From Pseudonocardia autotrophica (GTDB lineage Bacteria > Actinomycetota > Actinomycetes > Mycobacteriales > Pseudonocardiaceae): a stretch of 64,000 bases of DNA. The position numbers and the translations under genes were made by a program. Below are positions 32,268 to 40,824 of the stretch, one piece after another (the stretch's first letter is position 1; every line of letters begins with the position of its first letter). The stretch covers positions 1 through 64,000 of the forward strand of contig NZ_JNYD01000037.1 of assembly GCF_000717175.1 (NCBI RefSeq). Direction: 5' to 3'. Under the pieces are notes generated by a model. That model worked only from the letters and a program-made list of their open reading frames with translations, ran no database searches and was not told the DNA's origin.

Positions 32268-32451
32268 CTCCGTTCCTCCCCGATATCGGTCACGGGTTCG
32301 GTTCCCCTTCGACAGCAGGCCGTCGGGACGGGCGCGGCACCGCGACGCCGGGTCGTGGCAGCAGGACACGAGGAATCGGCGGACACGCCCGTCTGCTCGG
32401 CGCGGCCTCGGATGGAAGGGGGACGAGGTGCCGACCGCCTCATGGCGCACT

Positions 32452-32590
32452 CCTACCGTGATCAGGTAGGGGCCATCAGCCCGTTGCCGGGCGGTTGAGG
32501 GCGGGCTCCATCGCCGCAGGAGATCGTAGTCCCGTGGCCGGCCGCTGACCAGATCCGCGGCGTCACCACCGCTTCCTCGGGCGGTGACGC
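32452..32590. other. Two inverted repeats in the 362-base gap before the ANTAR gene
   Basis: CCTACC/GGTAGG (32452-32470, 7-base spacer) and GCGTCACC/GGTGACGC (32560-32590) are the only structured elements seen between the DUF3040 gene and the GAF-ANTAR gene. The second lies just upstream of the -10-like TACCGT at 32618. They may be operators; the rest of the gap shows no gene. Confidence 0.4.
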
Positions 32591-32629
32591 CCGCCTGCAC
32601 TCCGGAGGCGAGCCCGCTACCGTCGATCG

Positions 32630-33358
32630 ATGGCGGCCGAGAGGAACGAGGAACTCGCGCGGCTCTTCGTGGGTATCGCGCGTCACCTGCACGCCGAGGA
32701 CGACCCGGCGGGGGCCCGGGAGCAGATCACGCTCGCGGCGGTGGCGACCGTGCCGGGCTGCGCGCACGCCGCGATCTCCCTGGTCCGGCGCAACGGGACG
32801 ATCACCACCGTGGCGGCGACCGACGAGCTGCCGGCCCAGGTCGACGCGGTGCAGTACGAGACCGGTCAGGGCCCCTGCCTGGAGGCGCTCGAACACGACC
32901 GGCTCTACCGCTCGGACGACCTCGAAGCCGAGACGCGCTGGCCCGACTTCGCCCGCCCGGCGGCGGAACGCACCGGCGTGCGCAGCATGCTGTCCTACCG
33001 CCTCTACCTCGACGACGAGGTGCACGGGGCGCTCAACCTCTACTCGCGCACGCCCCGGGCGTTCGACGACCACGCCGTCGCCGTCGGCGCGATCCTGGCC
33101 GGGCACGCCACCCTCGCGCTGTCCCACAGCCGGGACCGGCAGCAGCGCAGAAACCTCAGCGAGGCCCTCGACAGCAACCGTGACATCGGCGTCGCCATCG
33201 GCATCCTCATGGCCTCGCACGGGATCACCCGCGACCGGGCCTTCGACGTGCTCCGCGACACGTCCCAGTGGCTGAACAGGAAGCTCCGCGAGGTCGCCGA
33301 GGAGGTCACCCACACCGGCCGGCTCCCCTCGGCCCCGGAGCGCTCCACACCCCGCTGA
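32630..33358 (+). CDS. GAF and ANTAR domain protein (RNA-binding antiterminator)
   Basis: 242 residues. A GAF sensor domain covers about 15-160 (QYETGQGPCLEALEHDRLYR, GVRSMLSYRLYLDDEVHGAL). The C-terminal ANTAR domain is NLSEALDSNRDIGVAIGILM and ASHGITRDRAFDVLRDTSQW, which binds tandem stem-loops in RNA and prevents termination. TACCGT lies six bases before the ATG, so the mRNA is probably leaderless. Confidence 0.92.
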   Translation: MAAERNEELARLFVGIARHLHAEDDPAGAREQITLAAVATVPGCAHAAISLVRRNGTITTVAATDELPAQVDAVQYETGQGPCLEALEHDRLYRSDDLEAETRWPDFARPAAERTGVRSMLSYRLYLDDEVHGALNLYSRTPRAFDDHAVAVGAILAGHATLALSHSRDRQQRRNLSEALDSNRDIGVAIGILMASHGITRDRAFDVLRDTSQWLNRKLREVAEEVTHTGRLPSAPERSTPR

Positions 33359-33394
33359 CCTGGGGAGATGCTGCCGCTTTCGGGGAGGTCGGGG

Positions 33395-33613
33395 TCAGTC
33401 GTCGACGAGCGGGAGCTTGAAGGCCAGGTGCCGGAGCATCCCGGACTGCGGCCGCAGCATGGGCGGGTAGCGCATCTCCGTCTGCACCCAGGCGATGATG
33501 TCCCGCGCCCGCCGGCGGCTGTTCGCGGTTCCGGAGACGACGAACCCCTCCTCGTCGACCACGGTCCAGGTCCACTCGCGATCGCCGGTCCGCCGGGTCA
33601 CCGTCAGCTGCAC
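33395..33613 (-). CDS. Hypothetical protein, 72 aa
   Basis: VTRRTGDREWTWTVVDEEGF, SGTANSRRRARDIIAWVQTE and LAFKLPLVDD suggest a small beta-beta-alpha fold like that of short DUF1508-type proteins, but this is a guess. The GTG start has only a weak ribosome site. It is convergent with the ANTAR gene. Confidence 0.55.
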   Translation of the reverse strand: MQLTVTRRTGDREWTWTVVDEEGFVVSGTANSRRRARDIIAWVQTEMRYPPMLRPQSGMLRHLAFKLPLVDD

Positions 33614-33720
33614 CGCGACACCCTATGCACTCGCCTCGCGAGGGGACCGGGCGGCCTCCGGCTCCTGCCGACCGGAGCGCCGGAGGCCGGAACACAGGAG
33701 GCCGGAACACAGGAGTTCGG

Positions 33721-33960
33721 TCAGTGCATGTCGACGAGGTGGGGAGCCACGTGGGCACTGCTGCGGGCCAGGAAGTGCCAGCCCACCCACCACCAGCACG
33801 CGAACAGCGCGATCCGGCCGGGGAGCGTCGTCGCGATCGCGGAGACCAGCTCGCCGAAGGTCGGCGTCGCGGTGCCGGGGCGCCTCCCGGTCAGCTCGAC
33901 GACGCCGGCCAGCACGACGACGGCGAGGTACGCGGCGATCGTCGCGTCCCACCCGGTCAT
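33721..33960 (-). CDS. Small membrane protein, 79 aa, DUF6186-like
   Basis: The product has two hydrophobic stretches, WDATIAAYLAVVVLAGVVEL and IALFACWWWVGWHFLAR, and ends in a His-rich tail. The layout resembles the DUF6186 group of actinobacterial proteins, judged from memory. The ATG overlaps the stop of the upstream membrane gene (ATGA), so both are coexpressed. Confidence 0.65.
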   Translation of the reverse strand: MTGWDATIAAYLAVVVLAGVVELTGRRPGTATPTFGELVSAIATTLPGRIALFACWWWVGWHFLARSSAHVAPHLVDMH

Positions 33961-34397
33961 CGCCGGGTCAGCCAGTACCCGCCGCAGATCCATGCGACGT
34001 AACCGACGAGCCGGACCGTGCGGTCGACGAACTCCGGCCCCACCAGGTAGCTGATCGTGGGGAACCCCGGCCGGTGGCCGTGGAGCAGCGCACCGATCTC
34101 CAGCACGGAGGCGACGACGACGAGCGCGACCCACGGCGCCGCCGATCGGAGCGTGACCCGAGGGCGTCCGCCGACCCGCCCGAGGCGGCCGGACGCCGCC
34201 AACGCGACCCCGCCCAGGCCGATCGCCGCGGTCACGGCCGTCGCCTGCCAGGTGTGCGTCGGGATCGGCGAGACGAGCACGGCGACCGGTACGGCGACCG
34301 CGAGCACGGCAGCCCGGGTGACGACCCGCGACGCACCCCGGGGAACGGCCGCGGACGAGGCAGGCGCAGGGTCGGCGGGAGGACGGCGCGATGTCAC
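33957..34397 (-). CDS. Hypothetical membrane protein, 146 aa
   Basis: Four hydrophobic segments are visible: VVTRAAVLAVAVPVAVLVSP, TAVTAAIGLGGVALAASG, AAPWVALVVVASVLEIGALL and LVGYVAWICGGYWLTRR. The family is not recognised. It is translationally coupled to the small membrane protein that follows, so the two may form one complex. Confidence 0.7.
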   Translation of the reverse strand: MTSRRPPADPAPASSAAVPRGASRVVTRAAVLAVAVPVAVLVSPIPTHTWQATAVTAAIGLGGVALAASGRLGRVGGRPRVTLRSAAPWVALVVVASVLEIGALLHGHRPGFPTISYLVGPEFVDRTVRLVGYVAWICGGYWLTRR

Positions 34398-34452
34398 CTC
34401 GCCACGATCCCGCCCTCCTGCGGATGGGCCAAGCCTCGACGGACCAGGTCGA

Positions 34453-35454
34453 TCAGTCGTCGGACCGACGTACCCGCAGCAGGAACGTGGCGGTGAGGGC
34501 CACGCCGCGGTCGGGATCGTCGACGAGGCCGGTCAGCGTCGCCTCGGCCCGCGGTCCGGGGACGTCGGCGAGAGCCGACGCCAGGCGCCGCCGGGCCGCG
34601 CCGGTGGCGCGCGTGAGCTCGTCCGCGATCGCGCGTGCGATCTCGTCCGCCCGGCCGTGCCGGGAGGCGAGCCCTCCGAGCGCGTCCGCGGCGTCCACGT
34701 CGTCGCGTCCCTCGACGACGAGGGCGACGAGCGCGGGGACGGCGTCCGCCTCACCGCGCGCGGCCCGCACGAGCGCGGCACGTCCGCTCACCACCGGGTC
34801 GGGATGCCGGAACGCGTCGGCCAGGACGGCCGTGGCGCGCGGCGATCCGATCTTCACCAGTGCCGCCAGCGCGCGATGTCGCCGCTCGGGGACCGGTGAC
34901 TCCAGGGCCTCCGCCAGGACCGGGATCGCGCTGTCCCCGGTCCGGGCGAGGGCCCAGTCGAGCGCGCCGGCGACGTTCGGGTCCGCCTCCTTCAACGCCG
35001 CTTCGGCGAGGGGTACCACGTCGCGCTCCCCCTCGCCGGCGAGCGAGAGGGCGAACCGCTGACGTGCCGAGGGATCGCCCGCATCGAGCCCCCGCATCAG
35101 GCCGATGGTCCGCAGCACGTCCGACCACGCAGCCGGGTCGCTCGCCCGGACCTGGTCGAGCCGGCGCAGGAGCTCCTCCTCCCGGGCGAGGCGGTCGTGC
35201 GTGCGGGCGACCAGCTGCTCGACCATCGCGGCCGGGCTGAACGAGAGGTCTCCGAGCACGTCCGCGATGTCCTGCAGGCTCAGGCCCAACGAGCGGAGGG
35301 CCTCCACGTGGAACAGGCGCCGGACGTCGTCGTCCGAGTACTGCCGGTACCCGCCCTGCGTACGCCCGGTCGGCGACACCAGCCCGATCCGGTCGTAGTG
35401 GCGCAGCATCCGGGCGCTGATCCCGGACTGCGCGGAGACCTCACCGATCAGCAC
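34453..35454 (-). CDS. MerR-family regulator fused to HEAT repeats
   Basis: 333 residues. The MerR DNA-binding domain is LIGEVSAQSGISARMLRHYD followed by RTQGGYRQYSDDDVRRL. A coiled coil (LARTHDRLAREEELLRRLD) leads to about six HEAT-like repeats (IPVLAEALESPVPERRHRAL, AVLADAFRHPDPVVSGRAAL). The usual small ligand pocket is absent, so it may sense a partner protein. The GTG at 35454 overlaps the stop of the HEAT gene upstream by seven bases. The unit is read from the MerR-type promoter at 36149-36179. Confidence 0.9.
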   Translation of the reverse strand: MLIGEVSAQSGISARMLRHYDRIGLVSPTGRTQGGYRQYSDDDVRRLFHVEALRSLGLSLQDIADVLGDLSFSPAAMVEQLVARTHDRLAREEELLRRLDQVRASDPAAWSDVLRTIGLMRGLDAGDPSARQRFALSLAGEGERDVVPLAEAALKEADPNVAGALDWALARTGDSAIPVLAEALESPVPERRHRALAALVKIGSPRATAVLADAFRHPDPVVSGRAALVRAARGEADAVPALVALVVEGRDDVDAADALGGLASRHGRADEIARAIADELTRATGAARRRLASALADVPGPRAEATLTGLVDDPDRGVALTATFLLRVRRSDD

Positions 35455-36128
35455 CCCGCGTGCTCCCCGACGAGCGGCGCCCCGCGCAGCGCGACGACCC
35501 GGCGCGCCTCCGCGATCGCGGCCTCGAACCCCTCGTCGGGATGCTGCATGAGCCGCTTCGTGGCGAGCGCGTGCGCGCGCACGCCCGGGTCGCGGGCGGT
35601 CGTCGCGCGCTCGACGACGGGCAGGACGGCTTCCCCGAGGGCGACGAAGGCCCGGCTGAGGCTCCGCTGCACCTCGCCGTTCCCGCGGTCGAACTGGGTG
35701 AACAGCGTCTCGGCGAGTTCGGTCTCACGCCCCTCGGGGACGAGTCCGGCCGCGGTGCGCCATGCCGTACGGGCGACCTCGTCGTCCTCGTCCTCCAGGA
35801 GCTCGGTGGTGATCGCCGGCCAGGTCCGCGCGTCACCGATCTTGGAGAGCGTGTGGAGCGCCTGGCTCCGCCCCTGCGGGACCTCCGACCCGAGCTCGGA
35901 CAGCAACCGCTCCGCCGTGGCCGAGGCGTCGTGCCGCGTGAGCGCCCAGGTCAGCATGTCGCGGACGAAGAAGTCCGGCTCGACCGCGCACCGCTCGACC
36001 AGCACCTCGACGTACTCGGCATTCGGGTGCATCCCGGCCGTGAGAGCCGCGTGCAGGCGGGCCGACGCGGCGGAACTCTCCAGGGCGGACCTCAACCCCG
36101 CGCCCGCTCCCTCGTGCACTCTCGACAT
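35448..36128 (-). CDS. HEAT-repeat protein
   Basis: 226 residues of alpha-helical repeats, for example DFFVRDMLTWALTRHDA, GRSQALHTLSKIGDARTWPA and VQRSLSRAFVALGEAVLPVV. It has no DNA-binding domain. ATG 36128 is preferred over ATG 36143 because GGAGGTGATC, a full anti-Shine-Dalgarno match, lies at ideal spacing. It is the first gene of the unit with the MerR-HEAT regulator and is its likely target or partner. Confidence 0.85.
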   Translation of the reverse strand: MSRVHEGAGAGLRSALESSAASARLHAALTAGMHPNAEYVEVLVERCAVEPDFFVRDMLTWALTRHDASATAERLLSELGSEVPQGRSQALHTLSKIGDARTWPAITTELLEDEDDEVARTAWRTAAGLVPEGRETELAETLFTQFDRGNGEVQRSLSRAFVALGEAVLPVVERATTARDPGVRAHALATKRLMQHPDEGFEAAIAEARRVVALRGAPLVGEHAGC

Positions 36129-36148
36129 CTCGATCACCTCCACCCGCG

Positions 36149-36179
36149 ATTCAAGACCTTGTCACCGTGTCAAGGTCAA
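36149..36179 (-). promoter_or_regulatory. MerR-type promoter with 19-bp spacer and dyad
   Basis: On the minus strand TTGACC (36179-36174) and TTGAAT (36154-36149) are 19 bases apart. The dyad GACCTTG/CAAGGTC (36155-36177) fills the spacer. An over-long spacer with a central dyad is the classical MerR-activated arrangement. Transcription would begin about 14 bases before the HEAT gene. Confidence 0.75.
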
Positions 36180-36238
36180 GCCCTCGCCGGAACCCGGGCG
36201 GGTCGTCAGACGTCAGCCCGTGCTTTACAGTTCAGCGC

Positions 36239-36592
36239 ATGCTGACCAGTGAGACGCGGGAGGCGGCGCTCGCCCGGGTCGGGAAGGCCCTCGCGGACCC
36301 GACCCGGTGCCGCATCCTCGTCGCCCTCCTCGACGGCGCGGGCTTCCCCGGGCAGCTCGCCGACCGGCTCGGCCTCACCCGGCCGAACGTGTCCAACCAC
36401 CTGGCCTGCCTGCGCGGATGCGGCCTGGTCACCGCCTCCTACCAGGGCCGGCAGGTGCGCTACGAGATCGCCGATCCCCACCTCGCCCGTGCGCTGCACG
36501 AGCTGCTCGCGGTCGTCCTGGCCGTCGACACCGGCCCGGCCTGCCTGGACGAGGACGACCGCTCCCCCGCACCCGGGGCCGGGCAGCCGTGA
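36239..36592 (+). CDS. cmtR: CmtR-type ArsR/SmtB metalloregulator
   Basis: 117 residues, closely matching Mycobacterium tuberculosis CmtR as I remember it. The recognition helix region TRPNVSNHLACLRGCGLV places Cys at 57 and 61, and TGPACLDED places Cys at 102, the three cysteines that bind Cd(II)/Pb(II) in CmtR. It should repress the following transporter gene until metal binds. TACAGT lies seven bases before the ATG, which suggests a leaderless mRNA. Confidence 0.92.
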   Translation: MLTSETREAALARVGKALADPTRCRILVALLDGAGFPGQLADRLGLTRPNVSNHLACLRGCGLVTASYQGRQVRYEIADPHLARALHELLAVVLAVDTGPACLDEDDRSPAPGAGQP

Positions 36593-37278
36593 CCGGCCCG
36601 AGCCGATCCGTGCCCGACGCCGGGAGCCCCCGCTGCACGGACGACTGCGGCACCGCTCCGGCCCGGACCGCCGGCGCGACGACGCCCGACCGTCGCGCCG
36701 TCCTGACCCGCCGGGTACGTCTGCTGGTCGCGGCGACCATCAGCTACAACGTCGTCGAGGCCGTCGTCGCGATCAGCGCCGGGCACGTCGCCTCCTCCAC
36801 CGCACTGATCGGCTTCGGCCTCGACTCGGTGATCGAGGTCGCCTCCGCGGCCGCCGTCGCCTGGCAGTTCTCCGGCTCGGACCCGGAGCAGCGCGAACGC
36901 GCCGCGCTCCGGGTCATCGGCCTGTCGTTCTTCGCGCTCGCCGCCTACGTCGCCGTGGAGTCGGTGCGCAGCCTGCTCGGCGCCGGCGAGCCCGAACACT
37001 CCGCCGTGGGCATCGTGCTGGCGGCGCTCTCGCTGGTGGTCATGCCCCTGCTGTCCGCCGCGCAGCGCCGGGCCGGCCGCGAGCTCGGGTCGGCCAGCGC
37101 CGTCGCGGACTCCAAGCAGACCCTGCTCTGCACCTACCTGTCCGGGGTCCTGCTCGCCGGACTGCTGCTGAACAGCCTCCTCGGCTGGTCCTGGGCCGAC
37201 CCGATCGCGGCACTGGTCATCGCCGCCGTCGCCGTCCGGGAAGGGCGCGAGGCCTGGAAGGGTCGTCACTGCTGCTGA
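36589..37278 (+). CDS. Cation diffusion facilitator-like transporter
   Basis: 229 residues with about five or six membrane spans (LVAATISYNVVEAVVAISAG, VIGLSFFALAAYVAVESVRS, GIVLAALSLVVMPLLSAAQR). The metal-site motif GFGLDSVIEVASA (Asp plus Glu on one helix) and VADSKQTLLC are those of the short cation transporters seen next to cmtR-type genes. The GTG overlaps the cmtR stop (GTGA), so this is a two-gene metal-resistance operon for Cd, Pb or Zn export. Confidence 0.88.
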   Translation: MTGPSRSVPDAGSPRCTDDCGTAPARTAGATTPDRRAVLTRRVRLLVAATISYNVVEAVVAISAGHVASSTALIGFGLDSVIEVASAAAVAWQFSGSDPEQRERAALRVIGLSFFALAAYVAVESVRSLLGAGEPEHSAVGIVLAALSLVVMPLLSAAQRRAGRELGSASAVADSKQTLLCTYLSGVLLAGLLLNSLLGWSWADPIAALVIAAVAVREGREAWKGRHCC

Positions 37279-37305
37279 CCCGCACCATCCGAGTGGTGCC
37301 GAGCG

Positions 37306-38640
37306 TCAGGCCGTCGTTCCGGCGGCGGGGTCCGCGTGGCGACGGGCGCGGGAACCTGCCGCGACGATCGGGATGATCGCCAGGGCGACCACTCCTCCGG
37401 CGACGGCGAGCGCCGGGTAGCCGGCCGCGGCGACGACGAGGCCGGAGGCCAGCCCACCACCGGCTCCGGCGACGGCGATGCCGACGTCGACGGTCCCCTG
37501 CGTGGCGGCGCGCCGCTCGAGGGGCACGGCGTCGGTGATGATCGCGGTCCCGCTCACCAGCCCGAGGTTCCAGCCCAGACCCAGGAGGGCGAGCGCGAGG
37601 GCGAGCAGGACCACGGAGTCCGTGGGCGCGGTGGCGGCGAGGACACCGGCGGCCAGCAGGGTGATTCCGGACAGCGCCGCGACGGCGAGCCGGCCGTACC
37701 GGTCGACGAGCCAGCCGCTCAGCGGCGAGGGCAGGTACATGGCGGCGACGTGCACGGCGATCACGGCCCCGGCCGCGCCGACCCCGTGGCCGTGGGCGGC
37801 CATGTGCACCGGGGTCATCGTCATGATCGCGACCATCACGAGCTGGGTGAGCACCATGACCGAGGCGCCCAGGGCGACCCCGCCCGGCTCGGCGCCGCCG
37901 GTCCCCGCCGTTCCGGTTGCCTCGTGCGAGGTGGGCGACGGTCCGACGGACTCCGACGAGATCGCAACTGCGGCGGCGCGTTCCCGGGCCAGGTGCAGCG
38001 GATCGGGGCGCAGCAGGAGGCCGAGGACGAGGGCTGCGAGGAGGTAGGCGGTGCCGGAGAGCAGGAACGGCCCGGCCAGCGGAGGGAGGCCCCACGCGGT
38101 CGCGAGTCGTCCCATCGGGGAGACCAGGGTCGGACCGAGCACCCCACCGAGGGTGGTCGCGACCAGGACGGTGCTGACCGCGCGGCCGCGACGGGCCGGG
38201 GCGGCGAGATCGGCACCGGTGTAGCGGGCCTGCAGGTTGGTCGCGGTACCCGCGCCGTAGACGACCAACGCCGCGAACAGCAGCGGGACGCTGTCGGCGA
38301 CCGCGGCGAGGACGACCCCGGCGCTGCCTGCAGCGCCGACCGCGTAACCCGTGGTCAGGCCGGGCCGGCGGCCGAACCGCTGCGAGAGCCGACCGACGCC
38401 GGCGGCCGCCGCGGCCGAACCGACGGTGAAGAGCGCGATGGGCAGCCCGGCCAGGCTGGTCGCGCCGAGCATGTCCTGGGCCAGCAGGGCGCCGACCGTG
38501 ATCCCGGCCGCGAGCCCGGCGCCGCTGAAGACCTGGGCCAGGACCAGGGTGCGGAGGATGCGGCGCTGCTCCGGCGGCTCCGTCGACGCCGGGCCGTGGT
38601 CCGGGCTCCGGGAGCGATCTCGGTCCTGCCGGTCGGTCAT
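37306..38640 (-). CDS. MFS transporter
   Basis: 444 residues, about 12 membrane spans in two halves joined by a hydrophilic loop (about 210-240). RLSQRFGRRPGLTTGYAVG and GWLVDRYGRLAVAALSG are the conserved loop 2-3 motifs of each half. The His-containing PVHMAAHGHGVGAAGAV is unusual. The ATG overlaps the stop of the ArsR-rhodanese gene, which suggests a substrate linked to sulfur or metal stress. Confidence 0.9.
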   Translation of the reverse strand: MTDRQDRDRSRSPDHGPASTEPPEQRRILRTLVLAQVFSGAGLAAGITVGALLAQDMLGATSLAGLPIALFTVGSAAAAAGVGRLSQRFGRRPGLTTGYAVGAAGSAGVVLAAVADSVPLLFAALVVYGAGTATNLQARYTGADLAAPARRGRAVSTVLVATTLGGVLGPTLVSPMGRLATAWGLPPLAGPFLLSGTAYLLAALVLGLLLRPDPLHLARERAAAVAISSESVGPSPTSHEATGTAGTGGAEPGGVALGASVMVLTQLVMVAIMTMTPVHMAAHGHGVGAAGAVIAVHVAAMYLPSPLSGWLVDRYGRLAVAALSGITLLAAGVLAATAPTDSVVLLALALALLGLGWNLGLVSGTAIITDAVPLERRAATQGTVDVGIAVAGAGGGLASGLVVAAAGYPALAVAGGVVALAIIPIVAAGSRARRHADPAAGTTA

Positions 38641-39305
38641 CGACCGGGCTCGCCGACGACGGGCCGCCCGGACAGGCGCCACTCCAGGAAGCCCTCGGTC
38701 AGCCGCACCGCGCGCCGGCCGTGCGCGGCGAGCAGCCGGACCGCGTCGTGGGAGAACACGCACAGGGCGCCGCGGCAGTAGGCGACGATCTCCTGGTCGG
38801 CGGGGATCTCCTCGAGCCGGTCGGCGAGCTCGCCGATCGGGATCGACACCGCGCCCGGGATGTGCCCGGCGGCGAACTCCGGCCCGGGCCGCACGTCGAG
38901 GACCACCGCCCGCCCGGCGGCGACCCGGCGCAGCAGTTCCTCGCGGGTGATCTCCTCGGTGTCGTCCGGGCCGAGATAGGCCTGGGCGGCCGGTCCGACG
39001 TCGGCGACGCGGGCCCCGGCCACCTCCCGCAGCCGCAGCCACAGCGCGGCGACGTCGTCCCCGGCCAGGGCGTACTCGATCGTCGTGCCGTGCCGGGTCG
39101 TGGTCACCAGGCCGGCCTGCTTGAGCGCCTGCAGGTGCGCCGAGGCCGTCGTCAGGCCCAGCCGCGCGGTCGCGGCGAGGTCGGCGACGCTGCGCGGGCC
39201 CTGGGCGAGCAGGTCCAGCAGCTCCAGGCGCTTGCCGTGCCCCAGCGCCTTCCCGACCCGGGCGAGGTGCGTGAACAGCGCGCCCTTCGCGGTCTCGTCC
39301 GACAC
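38637..39305 (-). CDS. ArsR-family regulator fused to rhodanese domain
   Basis: 222 residues. The winged helix is GKRLELLDLLAQGPRSVADL and GLTTASAHLQALKQAGLVTT (about 15-75). The rhodanese domain (about 120-215) has VLDVRPGPEFAAGHIPGAVS and the Cys loop IVAYCRGALCVFSHDAV. Such fusions probably sense persulfide or reactive sulfur. GTG 39305 is chosen because GGAGGAG lies nine bases upstream; ATG 39323 has no ribosome site and would abut the operator. It heads the unit with the MFS gene and is divergent from the MBL-rhodanese gene. Confidence 0.88.
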   Translation of the reverse strand: MSDETAKGALFTHLARVGKALGHGKRLELLDLLAQGPRSVADLAATARLGLTTASAHLQALKQAGLVTTTRHGTTIEYALAGDDVAALWLRLREVAGARVADVGPAAQAYLGPDDTEEITREELLRRVAAGRAVVLDVRPGPEFAAGHIPGAVSIPIGELADRLEEIPADQEIVAYCRGALCVFSHDAVRLLAAHGRRAVRLTEGFLEWRLSGRPVVGEPGR

Positions 39306-39324
39306 CGGCCTCAGCTCCTCCATA

Positions 39325-39336
39325 AATCCATGGATT
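39325..39336. promoter_or_regulatory. Palindrome AATCCATGGATT between ArsR-rhodanese and MBL genes
   Basis: A perfect 12-base palindrome in an AT-richer stretch (TAAATCCATGGATTACTGTA) just upstream of the ArsR-rhodanese start. Size and place fit an ArsR-type operator acting on both divergent units. Confidence 0.6.
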
Positions 39337-39384
39337 ACTGTAACATCGCTGCCCCGGCCGGTCCGGCGGAGAAGGTGGGAAGCG

Positions 39385-40824
39385 ATGGTCACGCCGACGG
39401 AGGTCCGCGTCCACGCCGTGGTCGACGAGGGGCTGGGCAACTCCAGCTACCTGCTCGACCTGGGCGACGGGGCGGCGCTGGTGGTCGACCCTCCGCGGGA
39501 TCTGCGCGCGGTGCACACGCGGGCCCGCGCCGAGGGGCTGCGGATCCGGTTCGTCGCGGACACCCACCTCCACGCCGACTTCCTCTCCGGCGCGGTACAG
39601 CTCGCACACGACGAGGGGGCGACCGTGCTGGCCTCGGCCGCCGGCGCCCGGCGGTTCCCGCACCGCGGGCTGCACGACGGCGACGAGGTCGACCTCGGTG
39701 GGCTGCGGCTGACCGCGCTGGCCACCCCGGGACACACCGACGAGCACGTGTCCTTCCTGGTCTCCGACGGCGCCGCTCCGGCCGGGGTGTTCACCGGCGG
39801 GTCGCTGATCGTCGGTTCGGCCGCGCGGCCCGATCTGCTCGGCCCGAACCGCACGGACGACCTCGCCCGCGCCCAGTTCGCGTCGCTGCGCCGGCTCGCC
39901 GCCCTGCCCGCGGCGACCGCCGTGTGGCCCACGCACGGCGCCGGGTCCTTCTGCTCGGCCCCGCCCGGGGCGCAGCGCACCTCGACGATCGGCCGTGAGC
40001 TGGCCACGAACCCGCTGCTCCGCCTGGACGAGGAGCAGGGCTTCGTCGAGGCCCTGCTCGGATCGTTGGGCAGCTACCCCGACTACTTCCGCCGGCTGGG
40101 CGAGATCAACCGGCAGGGCCCGGCCGTCCTCGACACGGAGCGCGCCGGCACCCTCACCGCCTTGCCCGCGTCGGCGGTCCGGCGCCTGCGCGCGGAGGGC
40201 GCGACGCTCGTCGACGTCCGCCCGGTCGTCGAGTACGCCGCGGCACACATCCCGGGCTCCCTGTCCGACGCGCTCCGCGCCCAGTTCGCCACGTGGCTGG
40301 GCTGGGTCGCTTCCCCCGACAACGACATCGTCGTCGTCCGGAACCCGGACCAGGACCCGGCCGACATCGTCTGGCCCGCCCTCGACATCGGCATGGAACG
40401 GATCGTCGGGGAGCTGGCCGGGGGACTCGACGCCTGGACCGCCGCCGGGTACGACATCGCCGCCACCCGCGTCCTGCGCTCGGAGCAGCTCGACCCCGCG
40501 GGCCTGCGCGTCCTCGACGTCCGGCAGAGCTCCGAGTACCTCGCCGGGCACCTGCCGGGCGCCGGACACCTCGAGCTCGGTTCACTCACCGGCCGAGTCG
40601 GTGAGCTCGTTCCCGCCCCGACCGCGGTGATGTGCGGGCACGGCGAACGCGCCGCCACCGCGGCGAGCCTCCTCGAGTCCGCCGGGCACCGGGATCTCGC
40701 CGTCGTCGTCGGCGGCGCCCAGGACTGGGCCGACGCCGGCGGGCGGGCACTGGTCACCGGGGCCGATGCCGAGCCCGTCACTGCCGGATCACCGGATCCC
40801 GCGACGGAGGAGGCGGCGCGCTGA
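39385..40824 (+). CDS. MBL-fold hydrolase with two rhodanese domains (persulfide dioxygenase-like)
   Basis: 479 residues. The metallo-beta-lactamase part (about 1-220) has THLHADFLSGAVQLAHDEG, TPGHTDEHVSFLV and VWPTHGAGSFC, as in ETHE1/BLH-type iron persulfide dioxygenases. Two rhodanese domains follow: the first (VDVRPVVEYAAAHIPGS) lacks an active Cys at VVVVRNPDQDP; the second (LDVRQSSEYLAGHLPGA) has one in VMCGHGERA. The role is oxidation or transfer of sulfane sulfur. GAAGGTGGG precedes the ATG. It overlaps the next MFS gene by one base. Confidence 0.92.
   Translation: MVTPTEVRVHAVVDEGLGNSSYLLDLGDGAALVVDPPRDLRAVHTRARAEGLRIRFVADTHLHADFLSGAVQLAHDEGATVLASAAGARRFPHRGLHDGDEVDLGGLRLTALATPGHTDEHVSFLVSDGAAPAGVFTGGSLIVGSAARPDLLGPNRTDDLARAQFASLRRLAALPAATAVWPTHGAGSFCSAPPGAQRTSTIGRELATNPLLRLDEEQGFVEALLGSLGSYPDYFRRLGEINRQGPAVLDTERAGTLTALPASAVRRLRAEGATLVDVRPVVEYAAAHIPGSLSDALRAQFATWLGWVASPDNDIVVVRNPDQDPADIVWPALDIGMERIVGELAGGLDAWTAAGYDIAATRVLRSEQLDPAGLRVLDVRQSSEYLAGHLPGAGHLELGSLTGRVGELVPAPTAVMCGHGERAATAASLLESAGHRDLAVVVGGAQDWADAGGRALVTGADAEPVTAGSPDPATEEAAR

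Noticed and set aside
39305..39323. ATG 39323 as start of the ArsR-rhodanese gene
   Set aside because: It has no ribosome site and its first codons are themselves the GGAGGAG site for the GTG at 39305.
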